Source: Oceanobacillus sojae
Lineage (GTDB): Bacteria; Bacillota; Bacilli; Bacillales; Amphibacillaceae
Length of the DNA stretch: 64,000 nucleotides
Assembly: GCF_007991515.1 (NCBI RefSeq)
Contig: NZ_BJYM01000001.1
Span: 124,001 to 188,000 of the forward strand
Reading direction: 5' to 3'
Shown here: piece after piece, positions 17,699 through 26,109 of the stretch
Position numbering within the stretch: position 1 is the first letter of the stretch
Layout: each line of letters starts with the position of its first letter
Notes under the pieces: model-generated
Seen by the model: only the letters and a program-made list of their open reading frames with translations
Told to the model about the DNA's origin: nothing
Databases searched by the model: none
Program-made: the position numbers and the translations under genes

Positions 17699-18139
17699 TT
17701 AGTTGTATACCGTTTTTGATTTTGATAATTGCTTCTTCATATAAACGGAAGTCCCTTTTTCAGGAGCAGAAATGACTTCCACGGTATCCATGAAATTTTC
17801 AATAATTGTAAAACCCATGCCGGATCGTTCCATTTCTGGCTTTGATGTAAATAAAGGTTCCCTTGCTTCATCAATATTCAAAATGCCTTGTCCTTCATCA
17901 CGTATGGTCAGCTCTATTTCCCCATCATACAGCACACAGTCAATATAAACCTTATGATGCGGTTCGCTTCCATAGCCATGAATAATAGCATTGGTCACTG
18001 CTTCAGATACCACCGTTTTAATTTCTGTTAATTCCTCCATTGTTGGATCCAATTGTGTGACAAAGGATGCAACAGCAACTCTGGCAAAAGCTTCATTTTC
18101 ACTTACACTTGAAAAAGAAATATTCATTTCATTTTTCAT
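17699..18139 (-). CDS. spoIIAB: Anti-sigma F factor / serine kinase SpoIIAB
   Basis: Binds and inhibits sigma-F, and phosphorylates SpoIIAA on Ser58. The 146 residues form a GHKL-type ATPase with N box [15 protein letters not shown] (about residues 42-56), G1 box DEGQGI (about 90) and G2 region [13 protein letters not shown] (about 113-125). The ATG overlaps the SpoIIAA stop as ATGA, after a GGGGGT ribosome site inside spoIIAA. This is the conserved partner-switch operon. Confidence 0.97.
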   Translation of the reverse strand: MKNEMNISFSSVSENEAFARVAVASFVTQLDPTMEELTEIKTVVSEAVTNAIIHGYGSEPHHKVYIDCVLYDGEIELTIRDEGQGILNIDEAREPLFTSKPEMERSGMGFTIIENFMDTVEVISAPEKGTSVYMKKQLSKSKTVYN

Positions 18140-18489
18140 GATGTCACCCCCAAGCCTTGAAGTGCACGTTCTTCATCTTCCTCTAAACGAATAATTTTGA
18201 AAAAGCCTGACATATCAAAAAGACGGTGCAGGGAAGGAGCTACAGAGCACAGAACCATCTCTCCCCCTAATTGAACAATCTCTTTGTAACGCCCTAAAAC
18301 AACACCTAATCCAGAGCTGTCCATAAAGCTTACTCCCTTTAGGTTTAAGATGATATGTTTAATGGAATGCATATATATCCAATCTTTCCACGTATCTCTT
18401 AACCCTTCTGCTTCATGATGATCCAATTCACCTTGCATACGTACAATCAGCACATCGCCTTTTACTTCAAATTCAGTCTGTAATCCCAT
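18136..18489 (-). CDS. spoIIAA: Anti-sigma F factor antagonist SpoIIAA
   Basis: STAS-domain protein whose unphosphorylated form pulls SpoIIAB off sigma-F in the forespore. 117 residues from the ATG at 18489, which has GGAGGAG eight bases upstream. An in-frame upstream extension exists but has no ribosome site, and the chosen length equals that of B. subtilis SpoIIAA. The phospho-acceptor is Ser58 in [11 protein letters not shown] sigma-H promoter lies 126-155 bases upstream, and the leader between them contains a GTTCAAAAA-family repeat. Confidence 0.97.
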   Translation of the reverse strand: MGLQTEFEVKGDVLIVRMQGELDHHEAEGLRDTWKDWIYMHSIKHIILNLKGVSFMDSSGLGVVLGRYKEIVQLGGEMVLCSVAPSLHRLFDMSGFFKIIRLEEDEERALQGLGVTS

Positions 18490-18542
18490 GTGCAATGCTC
18501 CTCCTCTTTGTTGTGAAATAGTTACACTTTGCTTGAAATAAC

Positions 18543-18605
18543 TGTTCAAAAAAATCCGGCGAATTCTTTTCACTATATTGATTTTAACGGCTTTTTGAAC
18601 ATCCT
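18543..18605. repeat. GTTCAAAAA-type repeat, short copy in the spoIIAA leader
   Basis: 63-bp unit with ends TGTTCAAAAAAA and CTTTTTGAACATCC. It lies between the sigma-H promoter and the spoIIAA ribosome site, so it would be transcribed as part of the spoIIA mRNA leader. The interior is more diverged than in the other copies. Confidence 0.65.
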
Positions 18606-18614
18606 TAGTATAAG

Positions 18615-18644
18615 GAATTCTCTAAACAAATGACTATTTCCTGC
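18615..18644 (-). promoter_or_regulatory. Sigma-H promoter of the spoIIA operon
   Basis: On the minus strand GCAGGAAAT (18636-18644), 12 bases, AGAGAATTC (18615-18623). This matches the sigma-H pattern RNAGGAWWW-N11/12-RNNGAATWW at all but one position and lies between dacF and spoIIAA. In B. subtilis spoIIA is transcribed by sigma-H with Spo0A. Confidence 0.75.
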
Positions 18645-18672
18645 TACTCGACAAAAGAAGTGGAAATACGTA

Positions 18673-19851
18673 TTAATCGGCTGCTTTCACCATTTTTTGC
18701 AATGTTCGTTTTGTTAATTCAGGAATAGATGCCTGTGTAATATCTTCATTAATAATCAATGGTGTAGTATATAAAGGCTTGTCATTTTCTTTGACAATAA
18801 GCTCCCCGACAACAGTTCCTTTTTTAATTGGAAATTTCCAATCATCTTGAATAGAAATTTCTGTTGTTACAGCCGGTTCTTCTTCTCCTTTTTTATGAAG
18901 GCTATGAACATCCTGTTTGGTAACAATGTCAAAGCTTTGAGGCTTTGCTTTTATTTGGTTTAGTTCCATCACAGTTTCTTCTTTGGCAAAAAGCTGCTTT
19001 GTATGATAGCTTTGGAAGCCATAGTCCAGTAATCCGGATACCATTTTATTCCGCTCTTTAGGTGTTTCAGCACCCATAACCACTGCAATCACCCGCATAT
19101 CATCCCGCTTTGCTGTAGCAGTTAGACAATACTTTGCTTCATTTGTATATCCTGTTTTCATGCCGTCTGCACCTGGATAAGAACGAATCAGTTTATTTGT
19201 ATTCACAAGCCAGAACTCATTTTCTTCCCCCTGGCGTAAATAATCCTCATAGATAGACGTATAGTTCGTAATATCTTCATATTGTAATAATGCTCTTGTC
19301 ATGACAGCCATATCATAAGCACTGCTGTAATGATTGTCTGCCGGAAGCCCGGTGGTATTTTCAAAATGGGTATCCTTAAGACCCAGTTCTTCTGCTTTTT
19401 TATTCATTTTACTGACAAATTCCTCTTCTGTTCCTGCAATAGTCTCTGCCATTGCGACGCTGGCATCATTTCCGGAAGCAATTGCTATCCCTTTTATTAA
19501 ATCATCTACAGACATTTCTTCCCCAGCCTCCAGGAATACTTGAGATCCCCCCATTGAAGCGGCATATTCACTTACGACAACGATATCCTCTTTTGAAATT
19601 TTATCTTTTTCCAAAGCTTCCATAATTAAAAGCAGAGTCATTATTTTTGTCATACTGGCTGGCGGTAATTGTTCGTGCGCATCTTTGTCAAACAGTACTG
19701 TACCGGTATTCTGTTCAATTAAAACCCCTGATAATGCATCCTCGGCTAAGCTTGTTTTTTCTTTATTTTCTTCATTCGCTAAAACAGTTGAATAGTTGAA
19801 AAATGTCGTTCCGATAAGTAATCCAATCATCAATACGATTAGTCGCTTCAT
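18673..19851 (-). CDS. dacF: D-alanyl-D-alanine carboxypeptidase DacF
   Basis: Forespore-expressed serine DD-carboxypeptidase (peptidase S11) acting on cortex peptidoglycan cross-linking. A signal peptide (about residues 1-25, ending VLA) is followed by SMTK (Ser66, Lys69), SGN (126-128), KTG (232-234) and a full C-terminal beta domain (PBP5_C, about 290-385). The ATG at 19851 has GGAGGG seven bases upstream; a TTG 15 bases earlier overlaps that site. It sits immediately upstream of spoIIAA as in B. subtilis, with a separate promoter for spoIIAA between them. Confidence 0.94.
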   Translation of the reverse strand: MKRLIVLMIGLLIGTTFFNYSTVLANEENKEKTSLAEDALSGVLIEQNTGTVLFDKDAHEQLPPASMTKIMTLLLIMEALEKDKISKEDIVVVSEYAASMGGSQVFLEAGEEMSVDDLIKGIAIASGNDASVAMAETIAGTEEEFVSKMNKKAEELGLKDTHFENTTGLPADNHYSSAYDMAVMTRALLQYEDITNYTSIYEDYLRQGEENEFWLVNTNKLIRSYPGADGMKTGYTNEAKYCLTATAKRDDMRVIAVVMGAETPKERNKMVSGLLDYGFQSYHTKQLFAKEETVMELNQIKAKPQSFDIVTKQDVHSLHKKGEEEPAVTTEISIQDDWKFPIKKGTVVGELIVKENDKPLYTTPLIINEDITQASIPELTKRTLQKMVKAAD

Positions 19852-19950
19852 ACTGCTTCCCTCCAAATCACAATAATACTTTTAGGATTTCCATTTTGGC
19901 TTTATTTCATACTATTTTTAATTTGAAATTTATAAATAGGAGCATCTTTT

Positions 19951-19979
19951 TTGTTGTTCGATAAACTCTGCCCTATACT
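19951..19979 (+). promoter_or_regulatory. Putative sigma-A promoter of the SDR gene
   Basis: TTGTTG (19951-19956), 17-base spacer, TATACT (19974-19979), 34 bases before the ATG at 20014. Confidence 0.5.
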
Positions 19980-20013
19980 GGAACTAGATTAGATAAAGAA
20001 GGGAGATTTATAA

Positions 20014-20736
20014 ATGGGACAGGAAATAAGCGGTAAAATTGCATATATTACAGGAGGAAGCAGCGGAATTGGAAAAGCAGCTGCACATCATTTTGCAAAA
20101 GAAGGTGTTCATCTCGGTTTAATTGCCAGAAGAAAAGAAAATCTTGAAGAAACACAGCAAGAGTTGGAAACATATGGTGTGAATATTGCTATCTGCAGAG
20201 CAGATATTTCTAAGCCTGATCAAGTGAAAACAGCTGTTCAGCAGTTTGAACAGAAATTAGGGAAAGCTGATATATTAATAAATAATGCTGCAATAAGTGA
20301 TTACGGCAACTTTCAGGATATGGATGAGGAAGTCTGGAAGCATATTTTTGAAGTAAATGTTTTTGGAACATACCATGTTTTAAAAGAAGTTCTTCCACAT
20401 CTTGTAAGCAAACAAAAAGGAGATATTATTAATGTTTCCTCCAGCAATGGATTAAAAGCAACTGCAGGATCAACTGCTTACAGTGCTTCCAAATTTGCCA
20501 TTCAGGGTATGTCAGAGGCTCTGATGCAGGAAGTTCGCAAAGAAAATATCCGCGTATTTACTATGAATCCAAGCTTAGTTGCAACCAAGTTAGCATTTGG
20601 TGATAAACTGGAAGAGAAAAACGAAGACAAGTTTATGCAGCCTGAGGATATTGCGGAATATATGGTAGCTCAGCTAAAATTAAATCAGCGTATTTTTATT
20701 AAGCAATCCGCCCAATGGGCGACCAATCCATTTTAA
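20014..20736 (+). CDS. Short-chain dehydrogenase/reductase
   Basis: NAD(P)-dependent oxidoreductase of the classical SDR family; substrate not predictable. 240 residues with the cofactor motif GGSSGIGKAAAHHF (about 15-28), NNAAISDYG, catalytic Ser in NVSSSN, and YSASK (Tyr and Lys at about 157-161). It resembles FabG-like 3-oxoacyl reductases, but there is no fatty-acid context. The ATG has GAAGGGAG upstream. Single plus-strand gene between dacF and pdp, in the slot where B. subtilis has pupG/deoB adjacent to dacF, so it looks like a lineage-specific insertion. Confidence 0.9.
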   Translation: MGQEISGKIAYITGGSSGIGKAAAHHFAKEGVHLGLIARRKENLEETQQELETYGVNIAICRADISKPDQVKTAVQQFEQKLGKADILINNAAISDYGNFQDMDEEVWKHIFEVNVFGTYHVLKEVLPHLVSKQKGDIINVSSSNGLKATAGSTAYSASKFAIQGMSEALMQEVRKENIRVFTMNPSLVATKLAFGDKLEEKNEDKFMQPEDIAEYMVAQLKLNQRIFIKQSAQWATNPF

Positions 20737-20797
20737 TAAAATAAACCAAGAAAATCACTTGGTCTTTAAAACGATGGTGTTCTTGCCAAAGAGATGT

Positions 20798-20965
20798 CCG
20801 CTCCAACGGTTTTCGATGGGACGAGTAATCGCAGTCAAAGGAAGCCGCTTTCCATGGGCAACGCTCAGCCTCCTCGAAAAAAGACCCCACAGGAAAAAAT
20901 GTACCTCTTTTTTTCGAGGAGATGAGCTCGGGATCCACGGAAAGCGTAGTGTATTTCTGGAGCGG
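20798..20965. repeat. 168-bp long imperfect palindrome (second intergenic repeat family)
   Basis: Outer arms CCGCTCCA / TGGAGCGG; inner arms CGCTTTCC / GGAAAGCG; innermost near-perfect arms CTCCTCGAAAAAA / TTTTTTCGAGGAG. It could fold into a long hairpin in RNA or a cruciform in DNA. The left arm contains GATGGGACGAGTAATCGCAG, which recurs inverted and duplicated near 28516-28600 and in decayed form near 7082. Located in a convergent intergenic gap. Confidence 0.75.
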
Positions 20966-20997
20966 TTGTTTTCAACGTTTTTATATACTTTCTTATT

Positions 20998-21047
20998 CAT
21001 TAAAAAAAGATTTAGAAGACAAATACCTTCTAAATCTTTTTTTAATG
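20998..21047. terminator. Bidirectional terminator between SDR gene and pdp
   Basis: Perfect 21-bp inverted repeat (20998-21018 with 21027-21047) with A-run and T-run flanks and an 8-base loop. It serves the convergent SDR gene and pdp. Confidence 0.85.
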
Positions 21048-21056
21048 AAACTATTT

Positions 21057-22349
21057 TCAATTAACAATACCAATAACACTTGGTTTTACTTGAACAGGAT
21101 TTTCCGATATCGTAATAGCATCCTTTATTTTCTTAATGACAGTATCGTTATCTTCCATGTTCGTGTGAATTGTTGCAAGTTTAGCGCCTGCCTGCAGCCT
21201 ATCACCTGTTTTTACATGGAAAGTGATTCCTACCTGATGATCAATTTGATCATCCTTTGTTTTTCTGCCGGCGCCGAGAAGCATAGCAGCTTCTCCTAAT
21301 TGCTGGGTTTCTATAGAAGCAATATATCCTGCCTGTTCAGCATTTACATCAATAGATTGTTTAGCCTCAATTTCATGGATACTGTCTACCTTACCATCCT
21401 GTGCTTTGATAAAGGTTACAAACTTTTCATAAGCCTCTCCACTTTGAATCACTTCTTTTACAAGCTTTCTGGCTTGTTCTTCGGTAGTTGCTTTTCCTGC
21501 TAAGAAAACCATTTGTGCTGCTATTTCTACGGATACATCGTATAAATCCTGACTATACTCCTGATCGCGCAATAATTTTACTGCTTCCAACACTTCATTT
21601 CCATTACCAATCTCTGTTCCGAGAGGCTGATCCATATTGGTTAACACAGCCACTGTTTCCCGATTTAATTTTTTACCGATAGCGACCATTGTTTCAGCCA
21701 GCTTCTTTGCCTCTTCTTCTGTTTTCATAAAAGCACCGTTGCCGACTTTAATATCCAAGACAATTGCATCTGCACCGGAAGCAATTTTCTTACTCATTAT
21801 AGAGCTGGCTATTAAAGGAATTGAATCTACTGTTCCTGTCACATCTCTTAATGCATAAATCTTCTTATCTGCCGGTACTAAATTTCCTGATTGGCCGACT
21901 AATGCAATTCCAAGCTCTTTCACCTGGTCTTTAAATCTTTGTAACGGGAGCTCTGTATGGAACCCTTTAATCGATTCCAGCTTGTCTACTGTACCACCCG
22001 TATGTCCCAGCCCGCGTCCGCTCATTTTCGCAAAAGGAATTCCTAAAGAAGTAATTATGGGAGCAACAATTAAACTTACCTTATCCCCTACACCGCCAGT
22101 AGAATGTTTATCTACAACTGTTGTATTTAAAAAGGATAAATCAATTGTCTCTCCCGACTTGACCATTAAGTCTGTGAGAGCGGAGGTTTCATCACTATTT
22201 AACCCCTGAAAATAAACAGCCATAAGCCAGCTTGAGATTTGATAATCTGGTATGGAATTATTAACATATCCATTTACAATATGCTCAATTTCTTCGTAGG
22301 ATAATTCTTTACCATATTTTTTCTTATTAATAATTTCTATGGTATTCAT
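21057..22349 (-). CDS. pdp: Pyrimidine-nucleoside phosphorylase
   Basis: Phosphorolysis of thymidine, deoxyuridine and uridine to base plus (deoxy)ribose-1-phosphate. About 430 residues with the family signature SGRGLGHTGGTVDKLES (about 113-129), DKHSTGGVGDK (phosphate and substrate binding), and a C-terminal PYNP domain. Start at the ATG 22349, eight bases after AAAGGA; an ATG nine bases earlier overlaps that site. It lies 39 bases downstream of deoB, so products flow directly to phosphopentomutase. In B. subtilis pdp sits in the dra-nupC-pdp operon instead. Confidence 0.95.
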   Translation of the reverse strand: MNTIEIINKKKYGKELSYEEIEHIVNGYVNNSIPDYQISSWLMAVYFQGLNSDETSALTDLMVKSGETIDLSFLNTTVVDKHSTGGVGDKVSLIVAPIITSLGIPFAKMSGRGLGHTGGTVDKLESIKGFHTELPLQRFKDQVKELGIALVGQSGNLVPADKKIYALRDVTGTVDSIPLIASSIMSKKIASGADAIVLDIKVGNGAFMKTEEEAKKLAETMVAIGKKLNRETVAVLTNMDQPLGTEIGNGNEVLEAVKLLRDQEYSQDLYDVSVEIAAQMVFLAGKATTEEQARKLVKEVIQSGEAYEKFVTFIKAQDGKVDSIHEIEAKQSIDVNAEQAGYIASIETQQLGEAAMLLGAGRKTKDDQIDHQVGITFHVKTGDRLQAGAKLATIHTNMEDNDTVIKKIKDAITISENPVQVKPSVIGIVN

Positions 22350-22388
22350 GTTAACCATCCTTTCTATATTATGATGAACAATTCTCTT

Positions 22389-23570
22389 TTAGTTCTTTAT
22401 CTCATTCAGGAAGCTTGTGCCATGCTCAGGTAAAGGAATATTAAAATTATCTGCAATTGTTGCACCAATATCAGCAAAATTTGTACGTAAAGGGAATTCT
22501 TTTCCTTCTTTAATGTTTGTATGGTAAACAATAAGCGGTACATACTCCCGTGTGTGATCCGTTCCATGGTGGGTCGGATCATTTCCATGATCGGCTGTAA
22601 TAATTAACAAATCATCCTCCTGTAACTGTTCGAGTATTTTCGGAAGCTGCTTGTCATAAGTCTCCAGTGCCTGCCCATAGCCAATCGGATCTCTGCGGTG
22701 CCCGTATTTCGCGTCAAAATCAACAAGATTAAGGAAGCTTAGGCCAGTGAAATCTTTTTTCATAGATTCACTTAATTTTACCATGCCATCGTCATTATCC
22801 TTTGTACGAACAGCCTCTGTAATGCCTTCTCCATCATAAATATCAGATATTTTACCAAGCGCAATGACATCAATTCCAGCGTCCTTTAATTCATTCATTA
22901 CAGTACGTCCAAAAGGTTTCAATGCATAATCATGGCGGTTGGAAGTACGTTCAAAAGCACCGGGCTCTCCAACAAACGGGCGGGCAATAATACGGCCTAC
23001 CATATAACGTTCATCCAATGTAAGCTCTCTCGCAATTTCACAAATCCGATATAATTCATCAATTGGAACAATATCTTCATGTGCTGCAATTTGCAATACA
23101 GAATCTGCCGATGTATAGACAATCAGGCTGCCAGTTTCCATATGCTCCTTCCCAAGCTCCACTAATATTTCTGTACCGGAGGCCGGCTTGTTGCCAATTA
23201 CTTTTCTGCCTGCTTTTTCTTCCAGCTCTTGAATAAGCTCATCTGGGAAACCATCCGGGAATGTCCGGAATGGCTGATCGATACGAAGACCCATAATTTC
23301 CCAATGACCGGTCATTGTATCTTTGCCATTAGAGGCCTCCTGCATTTTTGTATAATGCGCTTTCGGCTTATCTGCCGGATCAACTCCTTCAATTTCGCGG
23401 ATATTGCTCAGACCTAAGCTGCCCATAGTCGGCATATCAAGCCCTTTCATTTCTTTTGCAATATGCCCTAATGTATCTGACCCTAAATCATTAAACTTTT
23501 CTGCATCGGGAGATTCCCCGATTCCAACTGAATCCATGACAATTAAAAAAACACGCTTAAATTGTTTCAT
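22389..23570 (-). CDS. deoB: Phosphopentomutase
   Basis: Interconverts (deoxy)ribose-1-phosphate and 5-phosphate in nucleoside salvage and catabolism. The 393-residue alkaline-phosphatase-superfamily enzyme has N-terminal metal site [14 protein letters not shown] (about residues 9-22), the phospho-Thr region [10 protein letters not shown] (about 82-91), and C-terminal metal ligands [22 protein letters not shown] (His/Asp rich, about 321-342). Strong ribosome site AGGAGGT. With pdp downstream it forms a two-gene nucleoside catabolic unit behind xerD. Confidence 0.97.
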   Translation of the reverse strand: MKQFKRVFLIVMDSVGIGESPDAEKFNDLGSDTLGHIAKEMKGLDMPTMGSLGLSNIREIEGVDPADKPKAHYTKMQEASNGKDTMTGHWEIMGLRIDQPFRTFPDGFPDELIQELEEKAGRKVIGNKPASGTEILVELGKEHMETGSLIVYTSADSVLQIAAHEDIVPIDELYRICEIARELTLDERYMVGRIIARPFVGEPGAFERTSNRHDYALKPFGRTVMNELKDAGIDVIALGKISDIYDGEGITEAVRTKDNDDGMVKLSESMKKDFTGLSFLNLVDFDAKYGHRRDPIGYGQALETYDKQLPKILEQLQEDDLLIITADHGNDPTHHGTDHTREYVPLIVYHTNIKEGKEFPLRTNFADIGATIADNFNIPLPEHGTSFLNEIKN

Positions 23571-23633
23571 TTGTATCTACCTCCTATGTACTATATTCCC
23601 GAAACAAGTGCTCAGTATGATCACTATTACAGA

Positions 23634-23649
23634 TGTTAGATGTCTGACA
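23634..23649. promoter_or_regulatory. Candidate operator upstream of deoB
   Basis: Imperfect palindrome TGTTAGATGTCTGACA (one mismatched pair), 64-79 bases before the deoB ATG and overlapping a TTGTCA element that could be a -35 on the minus strand. Possible nucleoside-responsive regulator site; speculative. Confidence 0.3.
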
Positions 23650-23721
23650 ACACAAGAATAAAGGAATTTCTTTTATTTGAAAAGCTTTTCGATATTTAAC
23701 AGCTTAATCATTGACTGAAGA

Positions 23722-24612
23722 TTATGCTCTGGGATGGTAAGTTTGATAAATATCTTTTAACCTTGCTTTCGTCACATGTGTATAAATTTGTGTAGTGGAT
23801 ATATCTGCATGTCCCAGCATTTCCTGCACGATTCTTAAATCGGCACCATTTTCCAATAAATGCGTTGCAAAAGAATGTCTTAACGTATGCGGGGTGATGG
23901 TTTTATGTACCTCTGCTTCCATCGCAAGTCCCTTTAAAATCTTCCAGAACCCTTGTCTGCTTAATGGCCGGCCGTGCTGATTTACAAATAGAGCATTCTC
24001 TTGCTTGTTTTTCTTCAAAAGCTCTTTTCTTGCCGTTTGCATATACTCCTCTAAAACTTTTTTGGCTGTATCTCCCAAAGGAACAATCCTTTCTTTTGAA
24101 CCTTTCCCCATACATTGAACAAAACCCATGGATAAATGTAAATCTTCCAATTTTAAACCTATCATTTCAGATACACGTAATCCCGTAGCATATAACAATT
24201 CTAACATGGCTTTATTACGCAACGACAGAGGTGTTGTTGTTTCAATGCTTAATAATTTCTCTACTTCCTCCTGAGAAAGGGTGTCCGGCAGCTTCCGCTC
24301 TTTTTTCGGAGTCTCAATATGAAGGCTGGGGTCCGTATCAGCAATGCTCTCCCGTATTAAAAACTGATGAAAGGATCTGATTGAAGAAATATGCCTGGAT
24401 ATTGTTGCAGTTGACTTACCGCTGTCTTTTAATTCATATAAAAAACGCATAATATCATTACGGCTTATGTCATTCCATTCGTTATATCCTATTTTTGTCA
24501 ATTGTTTTTCATAAGCAGTAAGATCTCTTTGATAAGAGGTAATAGTATTATCAGACAGCCCTCTTTCTACCCGTAGAAAATGATAGAAATCTTCTAATGC
24601 ATATTTTAACAT
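23722..24612 (-). CDS. xerD: Site-specific tyrosine recombinase XerD
   Basis: Resolves chromosome dimers at dif together with CodV/XerC. 296 residues: N-terminal SAM-like core-binding domain (about 1-90) and catalytic domain with Arg146 (ATGLRVSE), Lys170, His242 and Arg245 ([10 protein letters not shown]), His268 (LGHADIS) and nucleophile Tyr277 (QIYTHV). A complete catalytic set and a chromosomal position between yqzK and deoB as in B. subtilis argue for the housekeeping enzyme, not a phage or transposon integrase. AAGGAGA ribosome site; starts two bases after yqzK ends. Confidence 0.96.
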   Translation of the reverse strand: MLKYALEDFYHFLRVERGLSDNTITSYQRDLTAYEKQLTKIGYNEWNDISRNDIMRFLYELKDSGKSTATISRHISSIRSFHQFLIRESIADTDPSLHIETPKKERKLPDTLSQEEVEKLLSIETTTPLSLRNKAMLELLYATGLRVSEMIGLKLEDLHLSMGFVQCMGKGSKERIVPLGDTAKKVLEEYMQTARKELLKKNKQENALFVNQHGRPLSRQGFWKILKGLAMEAEVHKTITPHTLRHSFATHLLENGADLRIVQEMLGHADISTTQIYTHVTKARLKDIYQTYHPRA

Positions 24613-24614
24613 AT

Positions 24615-24812
24615 CTATTCTCCTTTCAAAATATCAAATGGAAACCAGCCAGCTTCCTCATATATCACCTTAACCGCTGGCCCTTCAGGTGAATCATAAC
24701 GATGCATTTCTTGAAATTCATTATATATATAATGTAAACATACCGTAAAAAAGCAGGCTCCTATCATAAACCAAATAAATATTTTAACAGCCTCTTTAAA
24801 ATGTTTTTCCAT
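24615..24812 (-). CDS. yqzK: YqzK family protein (DUF4227)
   Basis: Small protein of unknown function, conserved between fur and xerD in Bacillaceae. 65 residues from the ATG at 24812, which has GGGAGG seven bases upstream; an in-frame extension upstream lacks a ribosome site. One membrane helix (about residues 10-30) is followed by an acidic soluble tail [13 protein letters not shown]. The stop is two bases before xerD, so the two are co-transcribed. Confidence 0.88.
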   Translation of the reverse strand: MEKHFKEAVKIFIWFMIGACFFTVCLHYIYNEFQEMHRYDSPEGPAVKVIYEEAGWFPFDILKGE

Positions 24813-25049
24813 ATTCTGACCTCCCTGTATCTGAATGTTTATTATTATGTTGTATTGTAAACAAACACTTATACAGTTAGAATATGCAAATAACAATTTT
24901 AAAAATACTAGAAAAAGATGGAGGAAATAAAAAAACGAAACATCTTCTTCTGTTAATATTATACAATGGTTGGAACCAGAGTTAAACTACAAACACTTTT
25001 GGGCTGTTTAGCTCTATGACATAATAAAATCAAAAAGGAGTTCATACAG

Positions 25050-25913
25050 ATGATTGAAGAAAAATTAAAACAAATTGGCGACAATACGTCTATTCAAACA
25101 ATGACTCCTATTTCCGGAGGCGATATTAACCAGGCATATTATATAAAAACCGAAAAACAAGAATACTTTGTAAAAGCGAATCGGAATACTGCCGATGATT
25201 TCTTTCAGGTGGAAGCTGATGGTCTTGAAAGAATACGTTCAACACAAGCAATTGCTGTCCCGGAAGTTTATTACTATGACAAATCCTCTAGCAATAAAGA
25301 AATGGTGCTGATAATGGAATGGATTCAGGGTGAAAAAACAGCAACGACAGAGCAGCAATTAGGAGAACAGCTGGCTTCTATGCATTTAACTGACCGCTCC
25401 GCTCAGTATGGGTTAGGTAAGCCGACTTATATTGGAAAACTGCCTCAGACAAATGGTTGGTATAGCGATTGGGTCGAGTATTTTCGCGATCATCGTCTAC
25501 AGCTACAATTAGATTTATCTGTAAAGTTTAATCGGATGAACCAAAAAAGACGCTTAAAACTGGAAACATTGATACGTGATTTAGATAAATATCTGCCAAA
25601 CCAGCCACGGGTTTCTTTATTGCACGGCGATTTATGGGGAGGAAATTGGATAACGGGTCAGGCAGGAAAACCTTATTTAATTGATCCTTCCGTGCTGTAT
25701 GGGGACCATTTATTTGAGCTTGCATTTACAGAGCTCTTTGGTGGTTTTTCAGAAGTTTTTTATAGTAAGTATAAGGAAATTCTTTCATTAGAGGATTATT
25801 ATGAGGAAGTGAAGCCGATATACCAGCTATTCTACTTGCTTGTTCATTTAAATATGTTTGGAGAAGCTTATGGGGCTGTTGTGGATCGGATTCTAAAAAA
25901 ATATATCAGGTAA
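25050..25913 (+). CDS. Fructosamine kinase family protein
   Basis: Predicted ketosamine/fructosamine kinase (FN3K/YniA family), which phosphorylates sugar residues on glycated amines as a first step of deglycation. 287 residues with an aminoglycoside-phosphotransferase-like fold: N-lobe lysine in YFVKANRN, catalytic loop LLHGDLWGGNWI (about residues 190-201), metal Asp in YLIDPSVLYGDHLFELAF (about 211-228). AAAGGAG ribosome site. Plus-strand single gene between divergent yqzK-xerD and convergent fur. No counterpart sits here in B. subtilis, so it is probably an accessory gene. Confidence 0.88.
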   Translation: MIEEKLKQIGDNTSIQTMTPISGGDINQAYYIKTEKQEYFVKANRNTADDFFQVEADGLERIRSTQAIAVPEVYYYDKSSSNKEMVLIMEWIQGEKTATTEQQLGEQLASMHLTDRSAQYGLGKPTYIGKLPQTNGWYSDWVEYFRDHRLQLQLDLSVKFNRMNQKRRLKLETLIRDLDKYLPNQPRVSLLHGDLWGGNWITGQAGKPYLIDPSVLYGDHLFELAFTELFGGFSEVFYSKYKEILSLEDYYEEVKPIYQLFYLLVHLNMFGEAYGAVVDRILKKYIR

Positions 25914-25928
25914 ATTATTCACCTTTTT

Positions 25929-25983
25929 CAGATTAAAATATGTGACAGTACAACAAACAGATACTGCCACATATTTTAATCTG
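25929..25983. terminator. Long hairpin after the fructosamine kinase gene
   Basis: Stem of about 22 bp with one mismatch (CAGATTAAAATATGTG... / ...CACATATTTTAATCTG), 15 bases past the stop. The T-run is weak on both sides, so it may be a terminator or an mRNA-stabilising hairpin. Confidence 0.55.
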
Positions 25984-26073
25984 GTTGCCATATCAGCGAA
26001 ATCGCTACACCCTTAAGATAGTGCAAATATGCCAGCTCCTATTCTTGTTCATGTATGTATTTTTCCCAATAAA

Positions 26074-26102
26074 AAAACCTTTCTCTATTCGAAAAAGGTT
26101 TT
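26074..26102 (-). terminator. Terminator of fur
   Basis: Stem AAAACCTTT / AAAGGTTTT, eight bases past the fur stop, with a T-rich continuation on the minus strand. Confidence 0.75.
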
Positions 26103-26109
26103 ACTCTGA

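Noticed and set aside
20755-21064. Open frames of about 100 codons on both strands over the same DNA
   Set aside because: They are mirror images caused by the long palindrome and the terminator; no ribosome site, no protein-like composition.
23722-24612. XerD as an integrase marking a genomic island
   Set aside because: Complete housekeeping XerD motifs and conserved neighbours (yqzK, deoB, fur); no island boundary or tRNA nearby.
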